Part shown: one piece after another, positions 53,578 to 63,253 of the stretch
Numbering within the stretch: position 1 is the stretch's first letter
Layout: every line of letters starts with the position of its first letter
Source: Marinobacter sp. S0848L
Lineage (GTDB): Bacteria > Pseudomonadota > Gammaproteobacteria > Pseudomonadales > Oleiphilaceae
NCBI RefSeq assembly: GCF_023016065.1
Contig: NZ_JALKAQ010000007.1
Coordinates: 1-64,000 of the forward strand
DNA length: 64,000 nt
Direction of reading: 5' to 3'
Program-made: the position numbers and the translations under genes
The notes under the pieces: generated by a model
What the model was told of the DNA's origin: nothing
The model's database searches: none
What the model saw: the letters and a program-made list of their open reading frames with translations, nothing else

Positions 53578-54495
53578 TCAGAAAAAGACGAAATGATCCA
53601 CCAGCAGCACCACAAACAACGCCATCAGATACACGATGGAATATTTGAAGGTGTCCATGGCTACCCGGCGATCATCGCCTTTCAGCAAACGAATGGCATA
53701 TTGCAGGAACCGTAAGCCTAAAACCAGTGCGCCCACCAAGTAGATGCCGCCCGACATGCCGGTAACGAACGGCAGCAAGCTAACCACCAACAGCATCACG
53801 GTATACAACACAATGTGCAGCTCGGTGTATTTGTTGCCGTGGGTGACCGGCAGCATCGGTATGCCTGCTTTGGAGTATTCTTCTTTACGGTGAATGGCGA
53901 GCGCCCAGAAATGCGGAGGGGTCCAGGCGAAAATGATCAACACCAGCAGCAACGCATGACCTTCTACTTGCCCGGTGACCGCGGTCCAGCCCAGCAACGG
54001 CGGCATGGCTCCGGCAAGGCCGCCAATGGTTATGTTCTGCGGTGTGGCCCGTTTCAGGAACAAGGTATAAATACCGGCGTAGCCCACCAGCGAAGCCAGC
54101 GTGAGCCAGGCGGTAAGCTCATTCACCTGCCACATGAGCACAATCATTCCCACCGCCGCCAACACCACAGCAAACAGTATCGCGTCGAAGGGGGCGATCC
54201 GGCCTGTGGCTACAGGGCGCTTGCGGGTGCGCGCCATAACGGTATCGATTTTCTGATCCACCACATGATTCACTACCGCCGCCGCACCGGCCAATAAAGC
54301 AATGCCGAGGTTACCAAACAGCAAAACACTCCAGCCCGGTATGCCCGGGGCCGCCAACAACATGCCGATCAGAGAGGTCAGAATCATCAATGCCACTACC
54401 CGTGGCTTGGTGAGTTCCAGATAATCGCGCCACGAGATGTGTGTTACTGAGCCCGTCGATTCTTGCACCGGCAGTGCTTTCACTTGCTCGCTCAT
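53578..54495 (-). CDS. ctaB: Protoheme IX farnesyltransferase (heme O synthase)
   Basis: A 305-residue UbiA-family membrane enzyme that adds a farnesyl group to heme b. The prenyl diphosphate motif NHVVDQKIDTVMARTRKRP (N-x3-D-x3-D) and the second DxxxD-region HRKEEYSKAGIPMLPV are intact, with nine predicted helices. It overlaps ctaA by 4 bases, so heme O passes to heme A synthase made from the same message. Confidence 0.96.
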   Translation of the reverse strand: MSEQVKALPVQESTGSVTHISWRDYLELTKPRVVALMILTSLIGMLLAAPGIPGWSVLLFGNLGIALLAGAAAVVNHVVDQKIDTVMARTRKRPVATGRIAPFDAILFAVVLAAVGMIVLMWQVNELTAWLTLASLVGYAGIYTLFLKRATPQNITIGGLAGAMPPLLGWTAVTGQVEGHALLLVLIIFAWTPPHFWALAIHRKEEYSKAGIPMLPVTHGNKYTELHIVLYTVMLLVVSLLPFVTGMSGGIYLVGALVLGLRFLQYAIRLLKGDDRRVAMDTFKYSIVYLMALFVVLLVDHFVFF

Positions 54496-55583
54496 GCCGT
54501 TACCTCCCGCGTTATGGTTGTTGTGTGGGATGCTGTCGCTGTTTTCGAATGCGGTAACTGGGAATGCCGCCAGATCAGGTTGATCATCGACAACAGTAGC
54601 CCGGCACCCATGGCGTTATGCGCCACGGCAATACCGAGCGGAATATGGAACCAGACGTTGGCCAGTCCCAGACTGAACTGGAACGCCAGAACGCAGGCCA
54701 CCAGTACGATGCTGCGGTCCAGACCACTGCTGCCCCGTTGCCGCCAGAGCCGAACCAGCAACAGGCCCAGGTAAAGCAGCACAATCATGGCCCCTAACCG
54801 ATGGGTCACATGAATGGCAACGCGGCCATCATCGGTCAGTTGTCCGCCCAGATAATTCGGCCCCACCTGCTGCGCAATATCGAACCCATGCTGGAAATCC
54901 ATGCCATCGGGCCACCACTGGCCTTGGCAGGTGGGCAGATCGGTGCAGGCCACCGCCGCGTAATTAGCGGCGGTCCAGGCGCCAAGTGCAATCTGTAACA
55001 CAACCAGAAGCAAGCCACCGTATAACCACAGTTTGGTGAGGTTGGCCGCCACTCGCCCCGCTGACAGGCTCTGGATACCCGCGCTCTTGCGTAGCCTTAA
55101 GGTCAAAAGGAACAACAGACTAAGCGTGGTAAACCCGCCTAACAAATGCAGCGCCACCACCTGTGGCCACAGTTTCAGGGTAACCGTCCACATTCCAAAG
55201 GCGCCTTGCAGCACAATGAAGCCCGCGATGAACAACGGCAAACGCAATGGCAAAGGTTCGCGACGATGGCGAATGGCTGCAATGGCCAGGCCGAACACCA
55301 CCAACCCCAAGGTTCCCGCGGCGTATCGGTGAATCATTTCCGGCCAGCCTTTGGCAACGTCCACAGGCGTATCGGGGAAGCGGGCGTTAGCGATGGCGAT
55401 ATTGGTTTCGCCTTGGGGCACGGTCAGAAAACCGTAACAGCCGGGCCAGTCCGGACAGCCAAGACCGGCATGGACCAAGCGCGTCCAGGCCCCCAGCATG
55501 ATCACCACCACCGCCAGTGCGCAGGCCAATGTGGACCAAGCCGCCAGCTTTCTGGCCAAAGTTTCTGTTGAAGTCTGGTTCAC
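54492..55583 (-). CDS. ctaA: Heme A synthase (COX15/CtaA)
   Basis: A 363-residue, eight-helix membrane protein that oxidises heme O to heme A. GAWTRLVHAGLGCPDWPGCYGF, the loop EMIHRYAAGTLGLVVF and IHVTHRLGAMIVLLYLGL carry the conserved heme-ligand histidines. The Cys pair CPDWPGC is present. The start chosen is the GTG at 55583 with GGGAGGG 6 bases upstream; the in-frame TTG at 55607 has no such site. It overlaps ctaB by 4 bases. Confidence 0.94.
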   Translation of the reverse strand: MNQTSTETLARKLAAWSTLACALAVVVIMLGAWTRLVHAGLGCPDWPGCYGFLTVPQGETNIAIANARFPDTPVDVAKGWPEMIHRYAAGTLGLVVFGLAIAAIRHRREPLPLRLPLFIAGFIVLQGAFGMWTVTLKLWPQVVALHLLGGFTTLSLLFLLTLRLRKSAGIQSLSAGRVAANLTKLWLYGGLLLVVLQIALGAWTAANYAAVACTDLPTCQGQWWPDGMDFQHGFDIAQQVGPNYLGGQLTDDGRVAIHVTHRLGAMIVLLYLGLLLVRLWRQRGSSGLDRSIVLVACVLAFQFSLGLANVWFHIPLGIAVAHNAMGAGLLLSMINLIWRHSQLPHSKTATASHTTTITREVTA

Positions 55584-55599
55584 CGCATCGCCCTCCCGG

Positions 55600-56241
55600 T
55601 TAGCCAATCTGCGATAACTTCAACAGTTGCTTGATGTCTTTGAGCATCTGTTTGCCGGTGTGTTCGGTGCCGTAATGCATCATGACATTGCCAAAGGGAT
55701 CAACCAACAGAATACGGGGCTCGGCGTCGGGATTAACGCCTTCCGGCCAAGCCGGTGTGGCGCCTGGCATTAGCGTCAGCCGCTCCATGCGCTGGTATTC
55801 CTGTTCCCAGCGCGCATCCAGTGTTGCCGGCGTTGCGCCCAACCAAGTGGCACGGCTGACTCGCGGCGCTTCTTTGCCCAGTGCGATATTCACTTGTCGT
55901 GCCAAATACAGCAATTGCTCACAATCGTCGGTGCATGTACCTGCAGCCACCAGCATTAACCACTCAGCGTTCGCCTTGTCGGCACCGAATCGATCGGCCA
56001 ACGGCTCACCGGTATGGGTTTCAAGATTTAAGGCCTGTATCGGCACTACCGGCTGCAACAACTCGCCGTTGTTGGTGTGCCCTGCCGGATTGAGCCAGCC
56101 GGTGTAAAACATGATGGTGGCCAACACCATAGGGCCAAAACCCACAGCAAACAGCAGAATCGCCGTGCGGCGGCCTCGTCGAATTTGTTCCGGGCTCGGG
56201 CTTTCTCGACCACTCATGGAATCAGCCGTTGTTGTTGTCAT
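55600..56241 (-). CDS. Oxidase-cluster membrane protein, thioredoxin-like
   Basis: A 213-residue protein with one N-terminal membrane helix (TAILLFAVGFGPMVLATIMFY) and a periplasmic domain. WLMLVAAGTCTDDCEQLLYLARQVNIALG (a CxxxC pair, as in SCO proteins) and EPRILLVDPFGNVMMHYG suggest a thioredoxin fold. I recall such genes between surf1 and ctaA in gammaproteobacterial oxidase clusters, without a known function. A role in copper or thiol handling during oxidase assembly is inference. Confidence 0.78.
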   Translation of the reverse strand: MTTTTADSMSGRESPSPEQIRRGRRTAILLFAVGFGPMVLATIMFYTGWLNPAGHTNNGELLQPVVPIQALNLETHTGEPLADRFGADKANAEWLMLVAAGTCTDDCEQLLYLARQVNIALGKEAPRVSRATWLGATPATLDARWEQEYQRMERLTLMPGATPAWPEGVNPDAEPRILLVDPFGNVMMHYGTEHTGKQMLKDIKQLLKLSQIG

Positions 56242-56274
56242 GATCGCTTCCTGCCTTTCCGTCTTTCTTTATTT

Positions 56275-56973
56275 TTATGTCTCGCTACGCCTATAACTCG
56301 CTACTACAGTCAATATAGTCAGCACTGCGGCAAGCGCAAACCATTGCACCGCATATCCATAATGAGTTTGTGGCCCCATCACATCCGGAACCCGGTCGGC
56401 GCGATAGGCTCCGGGTTGTTTTGGGTCAGACAACATGACCGTCATCGGAGCCGGTTTAGGCACAAATTCGGCAACCTTGGTTTTCGGTAAGGCCTGCACC
56501 CGTTTGGGCCAACCTGCGTCTGCCGCATTGGTGTCAGCCAACACCGGCGGCTCCGGGTAGTCCGCCAACCGACCTTCCAGAGTGACGAGCTGATCGGGGG
56601 TTTCAATCACTGGCAAGCTATCGCGGGTTCGCGTGCCCGGCACCCAGCCCCGATTGACCACCACGGCGGGCCCTTCAAGCGGCCGAAACAGCGTCAGCAC
56701 CTCGTATCCGGGTACGCCGTCTCGGGTACGGTTATCCAACAACCAGCTTTGCTCATCGTAAAAGCCCGTCACATAGACCGGCAAACCGGCCTGCAACTCA
56801 CCGGTTACAACCTCCGCCCAAGGCGTATCGTTGGCTCGTTGTTGCCAGGCCTGCAACAGGGTTTGCTTTTCCTCAGCCCGGTCCAATTGCCAGATACCAA
56901 GGCTCAACAGGAGTGGCAGGAGTAACCCGCTGAAAACAAGCAAGCGCCAATCAAAATGCCATCGGCGATCCAT
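56275..56973 (-). CDS. SURF1 family oxidase assembly protein
   Basis: A 232-residue protein with membrane helices at both ends (LLVFSGLLLPLLLSLGIWQLDRA; YAVQWFALAAVLTILTVVASY) and a periplasmic middle. The motif VNRGWVPGTRTRDSLP and the end HYGYAVQWFA are SURF1 signatures. It helps insert heme a into subunit I. It lies between coxC and the thioredoxin-like gene, with the DUF2909 gene between it and coxC on the other strand. ATG at 56973. Confidence 0.92.
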   Translation of the reverse strand: MDRRWHFDWRLLVFSGLLLPLLLSLGIWQLDRAEEKQTLLQAWQQRANDTPWAEVVTGELQAGLPVYVTGFYDEQSWLLDNRTRDGVPGYEVLTLFRPLEGPAVVVNRGWVPGTRTRDSLPVIETPDQLVTLEGRLADYPEPPVLADTNAADAGWPKRVQALPKTKVAEFVPKPAPMTVMLSDPKQPGAYRADRVPDVMGPQTHYGYAVQWFALAAVLTILTVVASYRRSET

Positions 56974-57070
56974 CAAAACGGTCTACCCATGCTTTGCTAT
57001 AGTGAAGTTAAGATGAGGAATTAAATCTCTTCGGCCAGCGCAATAACGATCAATAACAACAGGACCTTCC

Positions 57071-57274
57071 ATGCTTAAAATCGCCATCGTCATACTGCTG
57101 TTTGCCGTCATCGTCAGCTTATTCAGCGGTCTGTTTTTCTTGATCCACGATGGCGGCAAAACTCGGCGCGTGGTGAACACACTCGCAGTCCGGGTTGCCT
57201 TGAGTGTGCTTTTGATCGCACTGCTGTTAATCGCAATCTGGTCCGGGTCGATTACTCTCAACCCGACCCCATAA
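57071..57274 (+). CDS. DUF2909 twin transmembrane protein
   Basis: A 67-residue protein with two helices (KIAIVILLFAVIVSLFSGLFFLI; VALSVLLIALLLIAIWSG) and the short loop HDGGKTRR between them. It matches the DUF2909 family, which is regularly found between coxC and surf1 in gammaproteobacterial oxidase clusters. Here it is the only plus-strand gene of the cluster. Probably an oxidase accessory protein (inference); function unknown. Confidence 0.88.
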   Translation: MLKIAIVILLFAVIVSLFSGLFFLIHDGGKTRRVVNTLAVRVALSVLLIALLLIAIWSGSITLNPTP

Positions 57275-57287
57275 ATACCGACAACGC

Positions 57288-58175
57288 TCAAAGCACGTAG
57301 ACAAATACGAACAGCCCCAGCCACACCACATCGACAAAGTGCCAATACCAAGAGGCCGCTTCGAAGCCAAAATGATTGTCTTCCGTAAAGTGGCCTTTGA
57401 TGATCCGTATCAGCATGACCGTCAGCATGATGGTGCCCAACAACACGTGAGCCCCGTGAAACCCGGTCAACATGAAGAAGGTACTGCCGTAAATGCCGGA
57501 TTGCAGGGTCAGGTCCAGGTCACTGTATGCGTGAGCGTATTCGTAACCCTGAACAAACAGAAACACCACGGCCAATGCCAGCGTCAACCCGAGCCACAAT
57601 TTCACCTTGGCGCGATTACCGGCTTTCAGGGCATGGTGGGCAATGGTCACCGTAACGGAAGACGTAACCAGCAATAGGGTGTTCACCAACGGAAGCCCCC
57701 AGGGACCAACGACTTCTTTCGGCCCCCGATAGGCCTCTGGGTCCGGGTTACTGATCAAAGGCCAACTGGCCTGAAAGCCTTCCCAAAGCATATTGGTACT
57801 GCCTTTGTCCCCCTCGCCACCCAGCCAAGGCACCACAAACACCCGAACGTAGAAGAGCGCGCCGAAGAAGGCGGCAAAAAACATCACCTCTGAAAAAATG
57901 AACCAACTCATGCCCCAACGGAACGAACGGTCCATCTGATCGCTGTACAAGCCGGCCCGGCTTTCACGAATCACACTGCCGAACCAACCGAACAGCATGT
58001 AGGCCATAATCAGTGCGCCAATCCAGAACATCACCCATGAGCCGGTGGTGCTTTCACCTTGATTGCCGTTGACCATGATGGATGCGGCACCGTAGAGGGT
58101 GACCCCAAGGCCAACGGTGGCAACAATGGGCCACTTACTCTGTTCGGGAACGTAGTAGGTCTGGTGATCCGCCAT
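57288..58175 (-). CDS. coxC: Cytochrome c oxidase subunit III
   Basis: A 295-residue membrane protein, seven helices. YYVPEQSKWPIVATVG, FRWGMSWFIFSEVMFFAAFFGALFY, LTGFHGAHVLLGTIML and the end YWHFVDVVWLGLFVFVYVL are all typical. It binds subunit I and stabilises the oxidase. The sequence carries a long insert (GGEGDKGSTNMLWEGFQ) between helices 3 and 4, as seen in gammaproteobacterial relatives. GGAGAG before the ATG. Confidence 0.96.
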   Translation of the reverse strand: MADHQTYYVPEQSKWPIVATVGLGVTLYGAASIMVNGNQGESTTGSWVMFWIGALIMAYMLFGWFGSVIRESRAGLYSDQMDRSFRWGMSWFIFSEVMFFAAFFGALFYVRVFVVPWLGGEGDKGSTNMLWEGFQASWPLISNPDPEAYRGPKEVVGPWGLPLVNTLLLVTSSVTVTIAHHALKAGNRAKVKLWLGLTLALAVVFLFVQGYEYAHAYSDLDLTLQSGIYGSTFFMLTGFHGAHVLLGTIMLTVMLIRIIKGHFTEDNHFGFEAASWYWHFVDVVWLGLFVFVYVL

Positions 58176-58191
58176 AGTTCTCTCCGATGGC

Positions 58192-58782
58192 TTAGCCGTT
58201 ATTGTTGGTTATTGTGTCTGCCGTTGCAGGGCCAGAAACTTCCACGGGCTTACCCTGATCGTACAGGGTGTAGGACAACGTCAGCTTGGTAATGTGTTCA
58301 GGCAACTCCGGGTCTACGATGAAGACCAGCGGCATCTCCACGCTTTCGCCCGCCTCCAATGGTTGCTGGTTGAAGCAAAAACATTCGGTCTTGTGAAAAT
58401 ACAGGGTGCCTTCTGAAGGCGACAGACTGGGCACTGCCTGCCCCACCATGTCATTGCCGGTGGGATTGGCCGCAAAGAACTTCACGGTCATCGGTTCACC
58501 AGGGTGCACCGTCACGCTGCGTACAACAGGGCGGAATTCCCACGTCATTCCCGGGCCATTGCTGGCCAGAAACTGCACCGTGACCGTCCGGTTCTCATCC
58601 ACCTGTTCACCAGTGCCCGCTTCATAGCGGCCACTGGTTTTGCCGTTTATTCCGGTGATGTCACAAAACACGTCGTACAAGGGAACCAGGGCAAATCCAA
58701 ACGCGAACATGCCCACCACGCCGGCCATGCACCAGGCAATTACCCGGCTGTTACTGCGCTTGCCTTGCTGCTGATCAGCCAT
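58192..58782 (-). CDS. ctaG: Cox11/CtaG copper assembly protein
   Basis: A 196-residue protein with one N-terminal anchor (VIAWCMAGVVGMFAFGFALVPL) followed by YDVFCDITGINGKT. The copper site is CFCFNQQPLEAGE (CFCF motif) and the domain has an immunoglobulin-like fold outside the membrane. It supplies copper to the CuB site of subunit I. It sits between coxA and coxC, 15 bases after coxA on the message. Confidence 0.95.
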   Translation of the reverse strand: MADQQQGKRSNSRVIAWCMAGVVGMFAFGFALVPLYDVFCDITGINGKTSGRYEAGTGEQVDENRTVTVQFLASNGPGMTWEFRPVVRSVTVHPGEPMTVKFFAANPTGNDMVGQAVPSLSPSEGTLYFHKTECFCFNQQPLEAGESVEMPLVFIVDPELPEHITKLTLSYTLYDQGKPVEVSGPATADTITNNNG

Positions 58783-58796
58783 GACAAAACTCCCGG

Positions 58797-60380
58797 TTAC
58801 TTCACTTCAGGGGGTGTTGTGAAGGTGTGATAAGGCGCAGGGGATGGAACCGTCCACTCCAGACCTTCTGCGCCATCCCACGGTTTTGCCGGTGCTTTCT
58901 CACCGCCACGGGCACACTTCACCACGATAAACAGGAATAGCAGTTGCGTAACGCCAAACATGAAGGCGCCAATGCTCGACACCATGTTGAAATCGGCGAA
59001 CTGCAACGCGTAATCCGGAATCCGCCGTGGCATGCCCGCCAAACCGAGGAAATGCATGGGGAAGAACGCCAGATTCATGCCCACAAACGACAACCAGAAG
59101 TGGGTTTTGGCGAGCGTTTCGTCGTACATGTTGCCGGTCCACTTCGGCAACCAGAAGTATGCGGAGGCGAAGATACCGAAGATGGCGCCCGGCACCAGCA
59201 CATAGTGGAAGTGCGCCACCACGAAGTAGGTGTCGTGATACTGGAAGTCAGCCGGAGCAATGGCCAGCATCAGACCGGAAAAGCCGCCGATCGAGAACAG
59301 GATAATAAAGGCCACGGCAAACAACATGGGCGCTTCAAAACTCAGCGAACCGCGGAACATCGTGGTTACCCAGTTGAACACTTTCACCCCGGTAGGCACC
59401 GCAATCAGCAAGGTTGCGTACATAAAGAACAGTTGCCCCGCCAGCGGAATGCCAACGGTAAACATATGGTGCGCCCAAACCAGGAATGAGAGCAGGGCGA
59501 TGGCGCCCGTGGCGTACACCATCGAGGGATAGCCAAACAGCGGTTTGCGGGAAAACGCCGGTACAATGTGGGAGATGGCCCCGAACGCCGGCAAGATCAT
59601 GATGTACACCTCGGGGTGCCCGAAGAACCAGAACACATGCTGGAACAAAACAGGGTCGCCGCCGCCCGAAGCATCAAAGAAACTGGTGCCGAAGTTAATG
59701 TCCATCAGCATCATGGTGACCGCACCGGCCAGGACCGGCATCACCGCAATCAGCAGAAACGCCGTAATCAGCCAAGTCCAGACAAACAGCGGCATTTTCA
59801 TCAACGTCATGCCCGGTGCCCGAAGGTTCAGAATGGTGGCAATCACGTTGATGGCCCCCATGATGGACGACACACCCATGATGTGGATGGCGAAAATGAA
59901 GAAGGTGGTGCTGGGTGGCCCGTAAGTCGTGGACAAAGGCGCATAGAAGGTCCAACCGAAGTTTGGCGCGCCGCCTTCCATAAACAAGGTGGACACCAGG
60001 ATCAGGAAGGCACAGGGCAGCAGCCAGAAACTCCAGTTATTCATCCGTGGCAACGCCATGTCGGGCGCACCAATCATCAGCGGCAACATCCAGTTGGCCA
60101 ACCCCACGAACGCGGGCATGACTGCGCCGAACACCATGATCAGCCCGTGCATGGTGGTCATCTGGTTAAAAAATTCGGGCTGAACAATCTGCAAACCCGG
60201 CTGGAATAATTCCGCCCGTATGACCATCGCCATGCTGCCGCCCAGCAGGAACATAGCGAAGCTGAAGATCAGGTACATAGACCCGATGTCTTTATGATTA
60301 GTGGTCAACAACCAACGGCTGATGCCTTTGGCCGGGCCGTGGTGATGTTCCTGGTTGTGGGTATCTGCAACCGCACTCAT
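58797..60380 (-). CDS. coxA: Cytochrome c oxidase subunit I
   Basis: A 527-residue heme-copper oxidase core with 12 helices. TTMHGLIMVFGAVMP holds a heme a ligand, FGHPEVYIMILPAFG the CuB His with the cross-linked Tyr and the D-channel Glu region, and HFHYVLVPGAIFGIFA further heme ligands. The Glu in HPEVY and the K-channel residues mark an A-type enzyme. It is the second gene of the coxB-coxA-cox11-coxC message, with 58 bases after coxB. Confidence 0.97.
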   Translation of the reverse strand: MSAVADTHNQEHHHGPAKGISRWLLTTNHKDIGSMYLIFSFAMFLLGGSMAMVIRAELFQPGLQIVQPEFFNQMTTMHGLIMVFGAVMPAFVGLANWMLPLMIGAPDMALPRMNNWSFWLLPCAFLILVSTLFMEGGAPNFGWTFYAPLSTTYGPPSTTFFIFAIHIMGVSSIMGAINVIATILNLRAPGMTLMKMPLFVWTWLITAFLLIAVMPVLAGAVTMMLMDINFGTSFFDASGGGDPVLFQHVFWFFGHPEVYIMILPAFGAISHIVPAFSRKPLFGYPSMVYATGAIALLSFLVWAHHMFTVGIPLAGQLFFMYATLLIAVPTGVKVFNWVTTMFRGSLSFEAPMLFAVAFIILFSIGGFSGLMLAIAPADFQYHDTYFVVAHFHYVLVPGAIFGIFASAYFWLPKWTGNMYDETLAKTHFWLSFVGMNLAFFPMHFLGLAGMPRRIPDYALQFADFNMVSSIGAFMFGVTQLLFLFIVVKCARGGEKAPAKPWDGAEGLEWTVPSPAPYHTFTTPPEVK

Positions 60381-60438
60381 GAAAACCCCCGTTACCGCCG
60401 TTTTGTTATGGCTGGTGATTGTTGTTATCTGGCGTCAA

Positions 60439-61563
60439 CTACTCTTTATTCTTGAAGTCGAAGATCTCTTTCGGTGTGACCATTTCACCGGTGTTATTAC
60501 CCCACGCGTTCCGCTCGTAGGTAATCACCGCGGCCAGGTCTACCTCGCTCAACTGCCCGCCAAAGGCCTGCATCGCGGTGCCGGAAACCCCGTTCACCAC
60601 AATGTCAATGTGTGCCGCCATATCGCCGGTGGCAATCGGGCTACCCTTAAGCGCCGGGAAGGCCGGGGGCATACCCGCACCGTTCGGCTGGTGACAGCTT
60701 GCACAAGCACTGGCATAAGCCTTCTCGCCACGCTCTATCAACTCATCCAACGTCCAGTCTTTTTGGGTAAGCTGACGCTCTGCTTCGGCAGCTTCTTTTT
60801 GCTCTGCCACCCAAGCGGCATATTCCTCTTCAGGCACAGCTTCAACGACCACTGGCATAAAGCCATGATCTTTGCCGCAAAGTTCTGTGCACTGGCCACG
60901 ATAAATGCCGGGCTCATCAACACGGGTCCAGGTTTCGTTGATAAAGCCCGGAATGGCATCTTTCTTCACGCCAAACTCCGGCACCCACCAAGAGTGGATG
61001 ACATCATTCGCCGTTAACAGAAAACGGACTTTCTTACCGACCGGGATCACCAGTGGCTTATCCACCTCCAGCAGATAGTTTTCACCCTTCGCCTGACGGT
61101 TCTCGATCTGATCACGCGGGGTCGATAAACTGGAGAAATAACCAAAGTCATCGTTGATATACTCGTACTGCCAACGCCACTGATACCCGGTGATCTTAAT
61201 ATCGACCTCGGACTCAGTGGTGTCGTACATTTCGATGAGGGTGGCTGTAGCCGGCACGGCCATGGCGACCAGGATCGCGAACGGTATGGCGGTCCAAAGC
61301 ACTTCCACCAAGGTGTTTTCATGGAAGTTGGCTGCTTTGTAACCCTGGGACTTACGGTGGGCAAAGATTGACCAAAACATGACCCCGAACACCACCACAC
61401 CGATGGCAACGCAGATCCATAAAATGGTCATGTGAAGGCTGAATATCTGATTGCTGGTACCGGTTACACCCGGCGTCATGTTCATGGTCCAGTCCGCCAT
61501 GACCACAGCCGGAAGCAACAGACCAGTAACTAGGGCAAGTGCCCGCTTGGCATGCACGCGCAT
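60439..61563 (-). CDS. coxB: Cytochrome c oxidase subunit II with fused cytochrome c domain
   Basis: A 374-residue protein: signal peptide (ALALVTGLLLPAVVMA), two membrane helices, a cupredoxin domain with the CuA motif CTELCGKDHGFM, and a C-terminal cytochrome c domain with CASCH and a Met ligand. This fusion marks a caa3-type oxidase, which takes electrons directly through its own heme c. The start at 61563 has GGAG 8 bases upstream; the longer frame lacks a site. It is the first gene of the oxidase unit. Confidence 0.96.
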   Translation of the reverse strand: MRVHAKRALALVTGLLLPAVVMADWTMNMTPGVTGTSNQIFSLHMTILWICVAIGVVVFGVMFWSIFAHRKSQGYKAANFHENTLVEVLWTAIPFAILVAMAVPATATLIEMYDTTESEVDIKITGYQWRWQYEYINDDFGYFSSLSTPRDQIENRQAKGENYLLEVDKPLVIPVGKKVRFLLTANDVIHSWWVPEFGVKKDAIPGFINETWTRVDEPGIYRGQCTELCGKDHGFMPVVVEAVPEEEYAAWVAEQKEAAEAERQLTQKDWTLDELIERGEKAYASACASCHQPNGAGMPPAFPALKGSPIATGDMAAHIDIVVNGVSGTAMQAFGGQLSEVDLAAVITYERNAWGNNTGEMVTPKEIFDFKNKE

Positions 61564-61754
61564 ACTGTGTCTCCACAGAGTGTTATTCTTGTCGGATTTT
61601 GCGTCATCCCTCTGCGGTTCGTTCTGATGCTCGCAACACCGGAACAACCGCGAGTGAAAGCCTGCTTATGGATACATCATTGCTCAGTGTAGCCAGTGAT
61701 TAGCAAAACACTAAAAATCCAATTAAACCTAAATGAGATAAACGGCCCGTTTTA

Positions 61755-63095
61755 ATGAGTAATTCGCATAAAGCAATCTTCAGCCCCACAGACCAGCGCC
61801 TGTGGCTGCTTGCCTGGCCGCTGATGTTGACGAACCTCACGGTGCCGCTTCTGGGCTTGGTTGATACCGCCGTGCTGGGCCATCTGGATAACCCGGAATA
61901 TCTCGGTGCGGTTGCAGTTGGCGCTAACCTGTTCAGTATTTTGTACTGGACCTTCGGCTTCATGCGCATGGGGACCACCGGTCTGGCCGCTCAAGCTTGG
62001 GGACAGCAGGACTCCTTCGCTCAGGTTGCTCTGTTGTTACGCTCATTGATGCTTGCTGTGGGCATCGGCCTGTTGTTGATCCTGTTTCATAAGTCGCTGA
62101 TCACCCTCGGTTTGCATTTAATGAACCCGAGCCCTTCGGTGGCTGAGCTGTCAGCTGAATACGCCTCGATTCGTATCTGGAGCGCGCCCGCGGTTTTATG
62201 CCAATACACCTTGGTGGGATGGCTGATTGGCACCCAGTATCCCCGGGGTCCGATGGTGATGCTGATCATTGCCAACGGTATCAACATAGCTCTGGATATC
62301 TTCTTCGTGACCGTGCTGGGCTGGAACAGCCGAGGGGTTGCCATGGCCACGGTGCTGGCCGAATACGGCGCTACCGCGATCGGTTTCGCCATCGTGCTCA
62401 GGCGCATGCCCGAGGGCCAAACGCTGACCAAAGAGCTGTTCGGACGCATTTCGGATTATTTGCGTATTTTGCAGGTCAACCGATTCATCATGGTGCGCAC
62501 CATCGCGCTGTTGCTGGTGCTTGCCTTTTTCACGGCCCAGGGCGCCCGCCAAGGCGACATCATTCTGGCCGCCAATGCGGTTTTAATCACCTTCCTGCTG
62601 GTTATTTCTAACGCTCTGGATGGTTTTGCTAATGCCGCCGAAGCATTGATTGGCGAAGCCATTGGCAAAGGCAGCAAAGATCAGTTTAAAACCGTGTTCA
62701 GCAGCGCCCTGCGCTGGTCGATATGGGGGGCACTGCTGCTAACGGTTGCGTTCGTACTTGGCGGTCGATGGTTGATCAGTTTGCTGACCGATATTGAGGG
62801 CGTGCAGCTCACAGCCTGGCAGTATCTACCTTGGCTGTGGTTGCTGCCTTTCGCCGCGGTCTGGGGATTTCTGCTGGACGGCGTTTTCATCGGCGCAACC
62901 CGCACCCGGGAAATGCAGAACACCATGTTGTTTTCTGCGCTCGTGGTATTTCTTCCGGTGTGGTGGCTGACAACCGGCTGGGGCAACCATGGTTTGTGGT
63001 TCTCACTGATCAGCCTGATGTTGGCCCGGGCCGCCAGCATGGGCTGGCTATGCTGGCAATACACCCGCCACGACCGCTGGTTTCAATCTCACTAA
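61755..63095 (+). CDS. MATE family efflux transporter (DinF-like)
   Basis: A 446-residue, 12-helix protein. The start LWLLAWPLMLTNLTVPLLGLVDTAVLGHL matches the DinF branch of MATE transporters, and GFMRMGTTGLAAQAWGQQD follows. Exports cationic compounds using H+ or Na+ (family knowledge); substrate unknown. It has no lexA gene beside it. No strong ribosome site was seen before the ATG. It diverges from coxB with 191 bases between, which must hold both promoters. Confidence 0.9.
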   Translation: MSNSHKAIFSPTDQRLWLLAWPLMLTNLTVPLLGLVDTAVLGHLDNPEYLGAVAVGANLFSILYWTFGFMRMGTTGLAAQAWGQQDSFAQVALLLRSLMLAVGIGLLLILFHKSLITLGLHLMNPSPSVAELSAEYASIRIWSAPAVLCQYTLVGWLIGTQYPRGPMVMLIIANGINIALDIFFVTVLGWNSRGVAMATVLAEYGATAIGFAIVLRRMPEGQTLTKELFGRISDYLRILQVNRFIMVRTIALLLVLAFFTAQGARQGDIILAANAVLITFLLVISNALDGFANAAEALIGEAIGKGSKDQFKTVFSSALRWSIWGALLLTVAFVLGGRWLISLLTDIEGVQLTAWQYLPWLWLLPFAAVWGFLLDGVFIGATRTREMQNTMLFSALVVFLPVWWLTTGWGNHGLWFSLISLMLARAASMGWLCWQYTRHDRWFQSH

Positions 63096-63253
63096 ACCGA
63101 AATCGAACGTCTGCAGCTGTAACGATATTTAACACTTGGCCGCAGCAGTCTCGCGAATTTTGGCTACAATAACGAGAAATGGCAGGCATATCGTGGTGGC
63201 CAGCCACCCTATGACCTGCTTCCGGTTGCTCTTGGTTGAACCAAGGAGGGGCC

